Assembly (NCBI GenBank): GCA_910588655.1
Contig: CAJUPJ010000045.1
Coordinates: 1-22,242 of the forward strand
Reading direction: 5' to 3'
Origin: an uncultured Lachnospiraceae bacterium
GTDB lineage: Bacteria; Bacillota; Clostridia; Lachnospirales; Lachnospiraceae
DNA length: 22,242 nt
The notes below the pieces were generated by a model. That model was not told the origin of the DNA. It ran no database searches and saw only the letters and a list, made by a program, of their open reading frames with translations. This document shows positions 1 to 7,190 of the stretch, in pieces. Numbering within the stretch: position 1 is the first letter of the stretch; each line of letters begins with the position of its first letter. The position numbers and the translations under genes are program-made.

Positions 1-1
1 A

Positions 2-999
2 AAACGGACAGGTTACAAATGCCAGCATTCTTACTAAGTTAGTGCATATGGGGCAAAGACCAGGAACGGACAGCTTGCGGCAAAAATACTTGATGAATAT
101 ATGCAGGACTTTCAGTGGCTCAATCCTGCATTAAAGGTGTTTTCGGCACATCTCCACATGGACGAAGCCGCGCCACATCTGCATATAGATTTCATACCCT
201 ATACGACTGGAAGCAAGAGAGGGCTTGAAACAAGAGTGTCGTTAAAAAAGGCACTGGCAGAATTCGGTTTCAAAGGCGGCACAAGGAGTGAAACAGAACG
301 CAACCAGTGGATAGCGGCAGACAGGAAACGGAGCAGATATGGAAAGAGGGCAAAGCAATCCGGCAGGAAGTATCAGAACTTTCCGCTACAAATCTTCTTT
401 TGAAAGAGCAGACAGAAGAATTAACAGAGAATAAAGAAAAGCTGCTGTATGAAAATGAAAAATTGGAGAAACAGCAAAAAAAGCTACAGCAGGAACCTAA
501 CAAAATGGTGCAGTCAAAGGAAGTCATGGAGCGCAATATACACGCTTATGATGAAGATGTGAAATGGCAGCTGGCAGAGCCGGGGCATTGATGAGCGCAA
601 AGAATTATCGGGATAAAAAGGCTTTACCACTTGTGGAGAAATTTAAAGAAGTGGTAAAAAATCTGACTATAAAGTGCGTACAGCTTAAGGAACAAAGGCA
701 AGAAGCTGACCACCAAAGTGGACGGACAACAAGTGCAGATTAGCCGTTTGACGGACAAGGTTATGGAACAGAGCGACACCATAAACCGGTTGCAGGAAAA
801 AGCGGTTGATTTTGGGCGTTTGGAGCGTCATTTCGGCAGGGAACAGGTACAGTTAATAGTAGAGCAGACAAAGACATTAGAGCATGCAGAAAGAGCAAAG
901 AAATGCCCGGAACGTGCCTTTGAAATGAGCCGGCAGAAAAGGGGATTGATAGGGCATGACGGATATGGAGAAAAAAGTAATGATACGGCTGTGTGCTAA
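2..999 (+). pseudogene. Broken plasmid mobilisation/recombination relaxase (Mob/Pre family)
   Basis: This is the remains of a relaxase that would nick plasmid or element DNA at oriT. The diagnostic histidine motif HLHMDEAAPHLHIDF reads around positions 149-193, followed by the family-typical stretch TGSKRGLETRVSLKKAL and GFKGGTRSETERNQW. The frame is broken: an in-frame TAA lies near position 35, the frame changes near 305-330, again near 588-591 (a TGA just before MSAKNYRDKKALPLVEKF, which is the family's C-terminal segment), and again near 700-720, after which LTTKVDGQQ and a coiled-coil tail continue to about 930-999. The section between the catalytic domain and the coiled coil also looks shortened. 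The 5' end is outside the window. The family assignment is by motif; the loss of function is seen directly. It marks a former mobile element. Confidence 0.85.
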
Positions 1000-1270
1000 A
1001 ACCGTGGCAGAAACAGACCTTTACGAAACGGACAAGGAAGTGCAAAACCTGATAGACTGGATATGCCTTTCGGAGCAGATAAAGGAAAACAATAATACAA
1101 TCCGCAATCTGACCAATGAATATAAAAAGATAGAGCCGGATTGCTGGGAGGGAGTGTGGGCGCAGTTAGAGCGCATGAAAGAACTCTGCAAGGAGCGCAA
1201 TAATCTGTATGAAAAACAGAACAATCTGAAAGGACAGAAATACAAAATAGAAAAATTGTTGGAACGATAA
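956..1270 (+). CDS. Small coiled-coil protein downstream of the mob remnant
   Basis: The ORF encodes 104 residues rich in Lys, Glu, Asn and Leu, with long heptad-like stretches (SEQIKENNNTIRNLTNEYKK and ELCKERNNLYEKQNNLKGQK), so it probably forms a coiled coil. There is no signal peptide or membrane segment. The start could be ATG 956 or ATG 965; both sit behind a G-rich stretch (AGGGG at about 940, AGGG at 951) that is a modest ribosome-binding site. It overlaps the last frame of the broken relaxase, and small ORFs like this often follow mob genes on mobilisable elements, so an accessory role in mobilisation is an inference. I do not recognise the family. It may still be intact, although its neighbour is not. 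Confidence 0.5.
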   Translation: MTDMEKKVMIRLCAKTVAETDLYETDKEVQNLIDWICLSEQIKENNNTIRNLTNEYKKIEPDCWEGVWAQLERMKELCKERNNLYEKQNNLKGQKYKIEKLLER

Positions 1271-1278
1271 GAAATGTG

Positions 1279-1310
1279 GGGCGTGACGATTGCTACGCCC
1301 TGATTTTATG
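1279..1310 (+). terminator. Possible weak terminator after the mob region
   Basis: A 6-bp inverted repeat, GGGCGT (1279-1284) and ACGCCC (1295-1300), with a 10-nt loop, is followed by TGATTTTAT. The stem is short and the T-tract is interrupted, so termination would be weak. Confidence 0.35.
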
Positions 1311-1311
1311 G

Positions 1312-1340
1312 TGGAAAATGGAGATTATAAGTGGTATAAT
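1312..1340 (+). promoter_or_regulatory. Candidate promoter for the Nudix/nucleotidyltransferase pair
   Basis: A perfect TATAAT lies at 1335-1340 with a 4/6 match to the -35 consensus (TGGAAA, 1312-1317) at 17-bp spacing, about 75 bp upstream of the Nudix start codon. No other transcription signal is obvious in this gap. Confidence 0.4.
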
Positions 1341-1415
1341 CAAATGGTCAATCATGATATTAATAAGATAAGATATGTGAATTAATTCAATAGAAGATAT
1401 GAAAGGATTATAAAT

Positions 1416-1880
1416 ATGTCAAGGCAAATACGAACTTCTGCAAAAGCAGTTATAATTCAAAATGGTAAATTGCTTGCAATAAAATTGAATGATGGCAAGG
1501 AGGAATGGTACATTTTACCCGGCGGAGGTCAAGACTGTGAGGAAATACTTCCTCAGACTGTTGAAAGGGAAGTTAGAGAAGAAGCAGGAATAGAGGTTAA
1601 ATGTAAAGATTTGCTGTTTGTTATAGAGGGGGTTCACGGTGAGAGTTTTCACAGAATGGATTTAGTATTTTTATGTGATTATTTGGGTAATGCCCCCAAT
1701 GCAACACTTCAAGGTGATACTAATCAGGTTGGGTTTGATTGGCTGGATCTGTCTATATTAAATAAATTACCGTTGTTCCCGTCAAAACTTCGCCGCCCGA
1801 TAATGAATTTTCATGAGGGAAAAGAATACATGAAATATCTTGGAAATGAGGAGATAGGTGATCCAGAATGCTTAGGATAG
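1416..1880 (+). CDS. Nudix hydrolase
   Basis: This 154-residue protein should hydrolyse a nucleoside-diphosphate-linked substrate; the substrate cannot be told from sequence. A complete Nudix box (G-x5-E-x7-R-E-U-x-E-E-x-G-U) spans residues 37-59: G37, E43, then R51 E52 V53, E55 E56, G58 I59. The Glu residues would bind the divalent metal. The length is normal for a single-domain Nudix protein, and it should be cytosolic. The ATG is preceded by AAAGGA at good spacing. The last 13 bases overlap the start of the downstream nucleotidyltransferase, so the two are probably translationally coupled and work together. The last ~25 codons (from HEGKEYMKYLGNEE) recur in degraded form near 7.2 kb. Nudix plus nucleotidyltransferase pairs occur among resistance-like accessory genes in Firmicutes, but that role is only an inference here. 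Confidence 0.9.
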   Translation: MSRQIRTSAKAVIIQNGKLLAIKLNDGKEEWYILPGGGQDCEEILPQTVEREVREEAGIEVKCKDLLFVIEGVHGESFHRMDLVFLCDYLGNAPNATLQGDTNQVGFDWLDLSILNKLPLFPSKLRRPIMNFHEGKEYMKYLGNEEIGDPECLG

Positions 1881-2533
1881 ATGAATATGTTGACGAATTA
1901 ATAATATTATTAAAAGACGCTTTTGGTGAAAGGCTGATGTATATTGGATTACAGGGCAGCTATCTCCGTAACGAAGAAACTGAAAACAGTGATATTGATA
2001 TTATGGCTGTGATTGACAATCTTTCGGTTGAGGATTTGAAAACCTATCAAAAAGCACTTGTTTCTGTAGGAAATTTTGACAAATCCTGTGGCTTTATTTG
2101 TGGAAAAGCTGATTTGGAACATTGGAATCCGTTAGAAATATGCCATTTATTGAATACGACTAAAGACTATTACGGAGAACTAAAAAAACTTGTTCCTGCA
2201 TATACCATTGAAGATGAAAGAAACTATGTAAAATTAAGTTTGAATAATCTATATCACGAAATTTGCCACCGCTATATACACGCCGGCAGGGAGTATAATG
2301 TTATGAATTTGCCGATAACTTGTAAATCAGTATTTTTCATTATGCAACATTTGTATTATCTAAAAAGTGGTGATTTCGTTTCAACAAAACGAGAATTGCT
2401 TGAGTGTGTACAGGACGAGGATAAAATTGTTTTGGAATTAAGCATATCATTACAAGACCATACTGATTATGATTTTGATACAGCCTTTTTAGTATTGTTT
2501 AATTGGTGCCAGAATGCGTTATTAAAACTATGA
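1868..2533 (+). CDS. Nucleotidyltransferase-fold protein, aminoglycoside-adenylyltransferase-like
   Basis: This is a 221-residue protein with the polymerase-beta-type nucleotidyltransferase signature near its N-terminus: G30-S31, then SDIDIMAVID at 41-50, where D42 and D44 are the expected metal-binding aspartates. The C-terminal ~120 residues are helical and carry HxxxxH-like and Tyr-rich stretches, as in stand-alone transferases that adenylylate small molecules. The family would move an NMP group from an NTP to a hydroxyl; the acceptor is unknown and could be an aminoglycoside or a protein. The start ATG overlaps the end of the Nudix gene by 13 nt. A truncated homologue of its first 60 residues is at 7242-7427, showing a past duplication or a second import. 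The reading frame is intact. Confidence 0.8.
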   Translation: MLRIDEYVDELIILLKDAFGERLMYIGLQGSYLRNEETENSDIDIMAVIDNLSVEDLKTYQKALVSVGNFDKSCGFICGKADLEHWNPLEICHLLNTTKDYYGELKKLVPAYTIEDERNYVKLSLNNLYHEICHRYIHAGREYNVMNLPITCKSVFFIMQHLYYLKSGDFVSTKRELLECVQDEDKIVLELSISLQDHTDYDFDTAFLVLFNWCQNALLKL

Positions 2534-2564
2534 TTATATAGTTGAGATGACAGAAAGTGACAAG

Positions 2565-2592
2565 TTGATACTCTGTTTGTTAATGATATAAA
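2565..2592 (+). promoter_or_regulatory. Candidate sigma-A promoter
   Basis: TTGATA (2565-2570) and TATAAA (2587-2592) are separated by 16 bp. The pair lies about 40 bp upstream of the short ORF at 2633, which has its own ribosome-binding site, so this gap probably once drove a real gene. Confidence 0.45.
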
Positions 2593-2632
2593 CTGAATAT
2601 AGCGGCGAAACTGTATAAGGGAGAAAGTTTAG

Positions 2633-2713
2633 ATGGTAAAGAAAATACATGGAAAGAGATTTGTGAATTATTTTTATAGCGGCATGGAAAAATGCTTTTT
2701 CTTTAATGATTAA
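2633..2713 (+). CDS. Short ORF, 26 residues, possible leader peptide or gene remnant
   Basis: An ATG preceded by AAGGGAG at about 9-nt spacing opens a 26-codon frame reading MVKKIHGKRFVNYFYSGMEK and then CFFFND. The promoter-like pair 40 bp upstream and the good ribosome-binding site suggest it is or was translated. A perfect 20-bp palindrome starts 5 bp after its stop codon. It may be the N-terminal stub of a decayed gene, or a leader peptide for whatever stood downstream, where only a GNAT fragment remains. I do not recognise the sequence. Confidence 0.3.
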   Translation: MVKKIHGKRFVNYFYSGMEKCFFFND

Positions 2714-2717
2714 ATAG

Positions 2718-2737
2718 ACATGGTGCTAGCACCATGT
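2718..2737. repeat. Perfect 20-bp palindrome
   Basis: ACATGGTGCTAGCACCATGT is a perfect inverted repeat with no loop. It lies in a gap between a short ORF and a decayed acetyltransferase. The symmetry fits a dimeric repressor operator; with no T-run after it, it is not a terminator. Confidence 0.7.
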
Positions 2738-2911
2738 AATAAGGGTGGATAATGAGAAAACCGCTGTTTTTCTAATTGTTCTGTTTTGGCTCTAAAATAG
2801 CTTTGTATATAGGCTGTATAATTAATTAAATATCTACAATTCACAAGATTGCCAGTTTGGAGCAGCGCAGATGGATATTTATGTCCTGGTCAGAAGGATG
2901 GGGGATTAGAT

Positions 2912-3004
2912 ATGGCATTTGCCCATGTGGATAATATTGGTTCTAACAGAACATTGTAAAAAGCAGGTTTTGTGAAAGAAGGAACGCTGCGGAAAAGATT
3001 TTAA
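2912..3004 (+). pseudogene. C-terminal scrap of a GNAT acetyltransferase
   Basis: The frame reads MAFAHVDNIGSNRTL, a TAA stop, then KAGFVKEGTLRKRF and a final stop. This matches the end of RimJ/RimL-type acetyltransferases, in which an Asn-x-x-S/N-x-x-x-hydrophobic motif is followed by EKAGF and EG.LR. The stop replaces the usual Glu codon before KAGF. The acetyl-CoA-binding region upstream is missing. It is a dead fragment whose original start is lost in the sequence before 2912. Confidence 0.65.
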
Positions 3005-3017
3005 GTAAAAAAGACAG

Positions 3018-3044
3018 AGGGGCGGGATAACCGCCCCTAATTTC
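3018..3044 (+). terminator. Hairpin, probable terminator between convergent remnants
   Basis: AGGGGCGG (3018-3025) and CCGCCCCT (3031-3038) form an 8-bp GC-rich stem with a 5-nt loop, followed on the plus strand by AATTT. It lies just after the GNAT scrap and downstream of the 3' end of the minus-strand methyltransferase remnant. The stem is strong but the T-tract is poor. Confidence 0.5.
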
Positions 3045-3075
3045 CTGCCAGTCACAATTTGAAGGTAGTGCCATA

Positions 3076-3729
3076 CTATTTTTTAACTGCCCATACTGCC
3101 ACATAAGAATTCATATATTTGTCAAATAAACCGCCGCCATCACAATCCTCATAAATATCTGTGATTTCAAATCCAGCTTTAATAAGTCCTCCTATTTGTT
3201 CCGTCAGAGTATGGCTAAAGGCAAGAGGCATTTGTATATTTTGTTTCTTCTTTATTTATTCTTCACATAAATCCTTAAGTGGATTAAATGGAAGAGAATG
3301 CCTTGAAATCAAAAAATCCTCATTATTAAAATCCGGGTCAAACAAGAAAAATTCCTCTTTAACAAAAGCCATAATCAGAACGCCGCCTGGTTTAATTACC
3401 CTTGCACATTCTCTCCACATTGGCATAATATCTTCAATGTATCAATTTGATATAGGGTTAAAAATCATATCGAAGGAATTATCTGCAAATGGAAAATGTT
3501 TTGACATATCAGTCCTGATAATATGGATATCATATTCTTCCCGTTGTGAAACATATTTTTCTTTTGCAAGATGGCTATTTGAAATATCAGTTACCGTCAC
3601 CTTTGCACCATTAGCGGCAAACACTGGACATTGCTGGCCACCGCCACAAGCCAGCGCAAGGACGTCTGCTCCTTTCAGCGCCGGTTGCCGTTTTATTTGG
3701 CACAAATAGTATGCCATACTTTTCAACAA
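3076..3729 (-). pseudogene. Truncated, stop-interrupted class I SAM-dependent methyltransferase
   Basis: Reading the minus strand, the first block carries the SAM-binding motif LALACGGGQQ followed by VTVTDISNSHLAKEKYV and a PFADNSFDMIFNPISN segment, typical of a small family of Firmicutes methyltransferases. A TGA interrupts the frame at about 3439-3441, in place of a residue between ISN and YIEDI. The same frame then continues through VIKPGGVLIMAF, hits a TAA near 3257-3259, and again continues in frame through FSHTLTEQIGG, KAGFEITDIYEDCDGGG and LFDKYMNSYVAVWAVKK to a TAG. Relatives carry roughly 60 more residues before the SAM motif, so the N-terminus is also missing. It was probably functional before import or decay; the substrate is unknown. 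No frameshifts are seen, only stops. Confidence 0.8.
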
Positions 3730-3854
3730 CTGTACAAGAATATTTAAAAATCTCTCAAAAATAACAGTTATTAGAGTAAATACATTTCCAATGGCAGTTT
3801 ACGGACAGGATTTGTCCAGTTTTTTGTATGCTTTTCTTAGATTTTTTACACTGG

Positions 3855-4622
3855 TTATTTTCTCCACTTTGTGCTTCTTCCAATAATTACGAATACTATA
3901 ATACAAATTATTTCTCCAAGGGCATTACTTATAAATCCTTGCATATGGAGTATGTCTTCCCACATATAATCTCCTGTAATTAGTTTTGTGGCATAGTTTC
4001 CTATGATTATTAAAAATAGAAACAATGCTATGCAATCCCAGATATTCCATTTCAGGAATGTTCTTCCCAGAACTGGAAGCCAGAGGACAAAAAGCCATAA
4101 CAGCAGTATAGGCAGGCCGTAACGGAAAAGCCAGACTGTACCTGTTCTAATAAGATAATATCTGGTAATCTGTATGACAGAAAGCAGGACAAACGTTCCA
4201 ATGCTTATTACTGCCATTAAAATACAGCCTTTATGTTTTTTGCAGGTTAAAAGAGTATATATAAGAGCATCTGCAAATAAGCAGGAACTTCCGGCAATCA
4301 AAGACCAAGTAATTCCTTTGTTTACTGCCAAATCTACAATCAGGCAGACAATTATTGCAATAAAGCTAAGAACACCTAAGCCATATATCAGATACATTTT
4401 CTTTGTTTTTTTCAAAAATCTTTTTATATCTGAGACCTCTGCCGGCGGTGTTTCCGTTTCCAGATGAGAAGCCATATCGTGATATATTTCATTACATTCT
4501 GTGCAATGCCCTAAATGGGTATCAATGCTCTTTTTGGAAACATCACTTACCATTCCATCAACATAGAGAGGAAGTAAATCCCTTACAACCTCACAAGCTA
4601 ATTCTCTTTCCATTATTTCCAT
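3855..4622 (-). CDS. Membrane anti-sigma factor with N-terminal zinc finger
   Basis: This 255-residue protein has an N-terminal anti-sigma zinc-finger (zf-HC2) motif, H36-x3-C40-x2-C43, with the conserved Cys10 before it, and about six hydrophobic segments (roughly residues 76-97, 103-123, 132-152, 160-185, 192-210, 230-250). It would hold the partner sigma factor at the membrane until a signal releases it. It overlaps the end of the sigma gene: the first ATG (4622) lies within the sigma frame and a second ATG (4613) overlaps its stop as TAATG. AAAGGA sits about 8 nt before the first ATG, which I therefore prefer. Coupled translation should keep the two proteins in balance. The signal and the number of membrane passes are inferred from hydropathy only. 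Confidence 0.85.
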   Translation of the reverse strand: MEIMERELACEVVRDLLPLYVDGMVSDVSKKSIDTHLGHCTECNEIYHDMASHLETETPPAEVSDIKRFLKKTKKMYLIYGLGVLSFIAIIVCLIVDLAVNKGITWSLIAGSSCLFADALIYTLLTCKKHKGCILMAVISIGTFVLLSVIQITRYYLIRTGTVWLFRYGLPILLLWLFVLWLPVLGRTFLKWNIWDCIALFLFLIIIGNYATKLITGDYMWEDILHMQGFISNALGEIICIIVFVIIGRSTKWRK

Positions 4623-5104
4623 TCTCTCATTCCTTTCATTATTTTTTGTTTTCCCCTGTAATAAGTTACCCTCGCCCAGTTTTCCGTTTTTCCTAAAATA
4701 GCCGCAATTTCAGAAAATTGTAGTTCTCCTGCTAACCGTAAATACATGACTTCTCTTGTCATATCATCAAGGTTGTGCATCAAGCGGAAAATTTCTATTT
4801 TCTCCAGATTGTCCAGACTTTTATTTTCAACATTTTCTGTGGAAGGTATCATATCGTCCAGTGGGCTGGTTTGATGCCTGCTTCTTTTTTCCAGTTCCTT
4901 ATACCATAATTTTTTTGCAATTCCACATAGCCAGACGGAAATTTTACAATCTCCCCTGAATTTGTCAATTCCTTTAATTGCCTGGAAGAATGTTTCCTGC
5001 GTCAGTTCTTCGGCAAGTCCGCTGTCCTGTGTTAAACCGCATAGGTATTTGTATATCATGACGGCATTTTCACGATATATTTCATCAATTTTTTCTTTAT
5101 CCAT
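4613..5104 (-). CDS. ECF-type RNA polymerase sigma factor
   Basis: The 163-residue protein has the two ECF sigma domains. Region 2 spans about residues 5-75, with the core-binding/-10 segment AEELTQETFFQAIKGIDKFR and KISVWLCGIAKKLWYKELEK. Region 4 spans about 105-160, with the helix-turn-helix LQFSEIAAILGKTENWARVT and the closing RGKQKIMKGM. It directs RNA polymerase to a small extracytoplasmic-stress regulon. GAGGTG precedes the ATG at good spacing. It is the first gene of a two-gene operon with its membrane anti-sigma factor. A TGTAAC element at 5145-5150 (minus strand) resembles an ECF -35 box, which would suggest autoregulation, but no matching -10 is clear. The frame is intact although the flanking genes are decayed. 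Confidence 0.92.
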   Translation of the reverse strand: MDKEKIDEIYRENAVMIYKYLCGLTQDSGLAEELTQETFFQAIKGIDKFRGDCKISVWLCGIAKKLWYKELEKRSRHQTSPLDDMIPSTENVENKSLDNLEKIEIFRLMHNLDDMTREVMYLRLAGELQFSEIAAILGKTENWARVTYYRGKQKIMKGMREWK

Positions 5105-5232
5105 ATCAGCACCTCATATTGTTAGTTCTTTTTAAGTGCAGTTTGTTACAAACATTTTTAATTTTTTTTATTTTTTCGTTTTTCCTAGCCGCCATATATA
5201 CATAATCATATAAGATTAGGCAAATAAAACAA

Positions 5233-5273
5233 GCAAAAACGGGGAAACAGCAATCCGCAGATTGCCATTCCCT
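5233..5273 (-). terminator. Terminator of the TetR-flavodoxin operon
   Basis: On the minus strand GGGAA...GCAATC pairs with GATTGC...TTCCC around a TGCG loop (about 5242-5273) with a small internal mismatch, followed by CGTTTTTG. It lies about 55 bp after the second flavodoxin gene and closes that operon. Confidence 0.6.
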
Positions 5274-5327
5274 GACGTTTCATTACTCCATATCTCCAGA
5301 AGGCAGAAACAAAAGATTAAGAAGTTG

Positions 5328-5795
5328 TTAGAATGATATTATATTGCTTGTGTAAAAACAATACAGAATAATACAGTATATAATGAGGAAACTATTTGTT
5401 TTATCTTTTAATTCTTTTATCTTTAGTCCGTTCTTTTTTGCGCGTGGATACCAGAAACACAAAGACGCCTGTATTTTCCAAAGAAACCGTGGCCAATCTG
5501 GCGAAATGAATAAATCTTCCCCATGGTTCAGGGATAATATATTCTGGTACAGTTTTTGAAGCTCAATAAGAAAGCGCAGCAAAGCTGAATTGATACTGTC
5601 AATATACAGAGGAAATGCAAATATAAGTACATCGCTGCTTTGTATAGGTGAAAACTGTATTTTGGAAAAATGCATTTCACACACATTATATGTTATTATT
5701 TCATTGCCTTTGATAAATGGCATTAAATATCCAATAAGCAATCCAGATGTACTTTTACCCGCTTCCGGGCTTCCGTTTATAATACAGATTTTCAT
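5328..5795 (-). CDS. Flavodoxin-like NAD(P)H-dependent reductase with internal deletion
   Basis: The first ~70 residues match the FMN-binding start of flavodoxin-type reductases: MKICIINGSPEAGKSTSGLL, then SSDVLIFAFPLYIDSINSALLRFL. After LYQN the protein jumps to DLFISPDWPRFLWK and AKKNGLKIKEL, which in relatives is the extreme C-terminus. The middle, with the second flavin-binding loop, is absent, so the 155-residue product is roughly 90 residues short and probably cannot hold FMN normally. The final ~20 hydrophobic residues look like read-through past the original end. The start at 5795 is preferred over an upstream ATG because it overlaps the previous stop codon as ATGA. It is the third gene of the TetR operon, and a terminator follows it. 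A remnant that is still translated is the likeliest reading. Confidence 0.65.
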   Translation of the reverse strand: MKICIINGSPEAGKSTSGLLIGYLMPFIKGNEIITYNVCEMHFSKIQFSPIQSSDVLIFAFPLYIDSINSALLRFLIELQKLYQNILSLNHGEDLFISPDWPRFLWKIQASLCFWYPRAKKNGLKIKELKDKTNSFLIIYCIILYCFYTSNIISF

Positions 5796-6301
5796 ATAGC
5801 AGACACCTTTCCACATAATTCTTCTAATGATTTTGAAAATGAAATTTCGTAGTTTTTCACATAAAAATTAATGCAATTTGCTTTTACCAGTTTTTCAGCT
5901 GTTTCTTTTTCTTCTTCAGTGGTATTTTCACCATAAAAATGTACTGCAAGCTGGATATTGTTTTGATAGCGTCTTTTATGATGCGTTTCGTTGTTTTTTA
6001 TTTTAAAGAATGGAAGCATCCAGGGAATACTCCGGTCTAAAACATTTTTAACAAATGGACTATAGCATCCATAAAAACATTTGCTGATAATAGTTACCTT
6101 TTCAGCTTTTGAGAGAATTTTTCCCATGTTGTTATATCCATCTTTCAATACACATTTTCCAGGAGTTTTTATCCAGCAGCCAAAACAGCCCGTACAATGC
6201 CGTATTGTCCCTGTATCTGAAATAATACAGGTATCTTTGTCTATCCTGGGAAATAATGGCTGGAATTGTTCATTGCTTAAATCATGTATTAGAATATTCA
6301 T
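5792..6301 (-). CDS. Flavodoxin-family FMN reductase-like protein
   Basis: This is a 169-residue protein of the multimeric-flavodoxin / NADPH-dependent FMN reductase type. The recognisable element is the Cys-rich segment C36-TGC39-FGC42-WIKTPGKC50 followed by KDGYNNM, typical of iron-sulfur-flavoprotein-like and WrbA-like enzymes, then AEKVTIISKCFYGCYSPFVKNVLDRSI in the flavin-binding part. It would carry out NAD(P)H-dependent reduction of a quinone, flavin or xenobiotic in the cytosol; the substrate is unknown. Its start overlaps the TetR stop (ATGA), and its stop overlaps the next start in the same way, so three genes form one coupled operon under TetR control. The N-terminus is short (MNILIHDLSNEQF) but fits the family. 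Confidence 0.85.
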   Translation of the reverse strand: MNILIHDLSNEQFQPLFPRIDKDTCIISDTGTIRHCTGCFGCWIKTPGKCVLKDGYNNMGKILSKAEKVTIISKCFYGCYSPFVKNVLDRSIPWMLPFFKIKNNETHHKRRYQNNIQLAVHFYGENTTEEEKETAEKLVKANCINFYVKNYEISFSKSLEELCGKVSAI

Positions 6302-6909
6302 TCTTTTTCCTCTTGCGTCTGGTAAGGTATAGAAATGGATTTAATGATTTCTTCTATCCTTGTTTCCCAATTACCATCAAATTCAACATTGGGCATCACA
6401 ACAATAGAAGCTAATCCATGCACCAAAGCCCACATAGCAATAATTTTATCTTGTATTACTCTTTCTGGAAGTTTTGCTTTATTAAAAACTGCTGTAGCCG
6501 CTTTCTGCAGAATAGCTAATGGCGGATTTTCATTTGTACCAGCACCATCAAGGGATAATTTTATGCTAATGTTTTTACATGAAAATAAAAAATCATAGTA
6601 AAAAGGATTTTGGTAAAAGAACATTACATATGTTTTTCCAAGCATAGGAAGCAAAGAAGGACTATCTTTATATTCCATAGCTGTTTTTTCTAATGTAGCA
6701 GCAAATAAATCCATAATGTATTTCTGGATTGCAACTATAAATTCATCCTTAGACTTAAAATGAGCATAAGGTGCAGCATTGCTGACTCCGCATATTTCAG
6801 CTATTTTGCGTAAAGATAATGCCTCCTCACCTTTCTGTTTAATGAAATCTATACCTGTTTCGATTAAAGCACGCCGCAAATCACCATGATGATATGGTTT
6901 TCCATTCAT
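6298..6909 (-). CDS. TetR-family transcriptional regulator
   Basis: This is a 203-residue repressor. The N-terminal helix-turn-helix domain is clear: HHGDLRRALIETGIDFI, then LSLRKIAEICGVSNAAPYAH and FKSKDEF (about residues 7-56). The C-terminal ligand-binding domain has the family feature ALVHGLASI. The chosen ATG (6909) is preceded by AAGGATGG; an in-frame ATG 21 codons earlier lies upstream of the promoter -10 and is unlikely. Two matching operator-like inverted repeats flank and overlap its own promoter, so it should repress itself and the two flavodoxin genes downstream, and respond to an electrophile or quinone-like ligand. Autoregulation is inferred from the operator layout; the ligand is unknown. 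Confidence 0.92.
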   Translation of the reverse strand: MNGKPYHHGDLRRALIETGIDFIKQKGEEALSLRKIAEICGVSNAAPYAHFKSKDEFIVAIQKYIMDLFAATLEKTAMEYKDSPSLLPMLGKTYVMFFYQNPFYYDFLFSCKNISIKLSLDGAGTNENPPLAILQKAATAVFNKAKLPERVIQDKIIAMWALVHGLASIVVMPNVEFDGNWETRIEEIIKSISIPYQTQEEKE

Positions 6910-6925
6910 AAAATACCATCCTTTC

Positions 6926-6976
6926 AATCTTATCGCTGGTAAGATTATACTATTTAATCTTATCACTGTCAAGATT
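6926..6976 (-). promoter_or_regulatory. TetR operon promoter with two tandem operators
   Basis: On the minus strand TTGACA (6967-6972) and TATAAT (6944-6949), both perfect, are 17 bp apart. Two 21-bp inverted repeats of the form AATCTTATC-N3-G(G/T)(T/C)AAGATT lie at 6926-6946 and 6956-6976, exactly 30 bp centre to centre. One covers the -10 and start site, the other the -35. A dimeric repressor bound at either would block RNA polymerase. Confidence 0.85.
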
Positions 6977-7034
6977 GAAAGCAGAATAACACTATATCTT
7001 TATGGTAAATAAGGAGCAGAAGTGATATAGTTAA

Positions 7035-7190
7035 ATGAACAAACTGGAATTTTATGGGGATATAATAGAAGTGCAGCTTTGGACAGATAAATATATGATA
7101 AATTCAAACGTATTTTCCTTGTCAGGCTGGTCCAGTACTGGTAAAATAACAGTTGGAAATATATTAGTACAAAAAAAGCATATTTTATGA
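7035..7190 (+). CDS. Short ORF of unknown function, possibly a remnant
   Basis: A 51-codon frame starting MNKLEFYGDIIEVQLWTDKY and ending VQKKHIL. AAGGAG lies about 20 nt upstream, too far for a good ribosome-binding site. Its 3' end runs into the sequence that is homologous to the tail of the Nudix gene, so it may be a chance fusion created at that junction. I recognise no family and give it low weight. Confidence 0.2.
   Translation: MNKLEFYGDIIEVQLWTDKYMINSNVFSLSGWSSTGKITVGNILVQKKHIL

Noticed and set aside
2740..2900. A signal-peptide-like start (MRKPLFF) and other short frames between the palindrome and the GNAT scrap
   Set aside because: The frames are a few codons long and broken by stops; nothing supports a gene.
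3161..3709. A 182-codon plus-strand ORF
   Set aside because: It runs antisense to the methyltransferase pseudogene, has no ribosome-binding site, and the minus strand carries clear family motifs.
3800..3825. GGACA/TGTCC hairpin followed by a T-run on the plus strand
   Set aside because: No plus-strand gene lies upstream, the stem is only 5 bp, and on the minus strand, where the genes are, the T-run is on the wrong side.
5145..5150. TGTAAC on the minus strand as an ECF -35 box for autoregulation of the sigma gene
   Set aside because: No CGTC-like -10 lies at the right distance and the implied transcript start would be too close to the start codon; noted only within the sigma entry.
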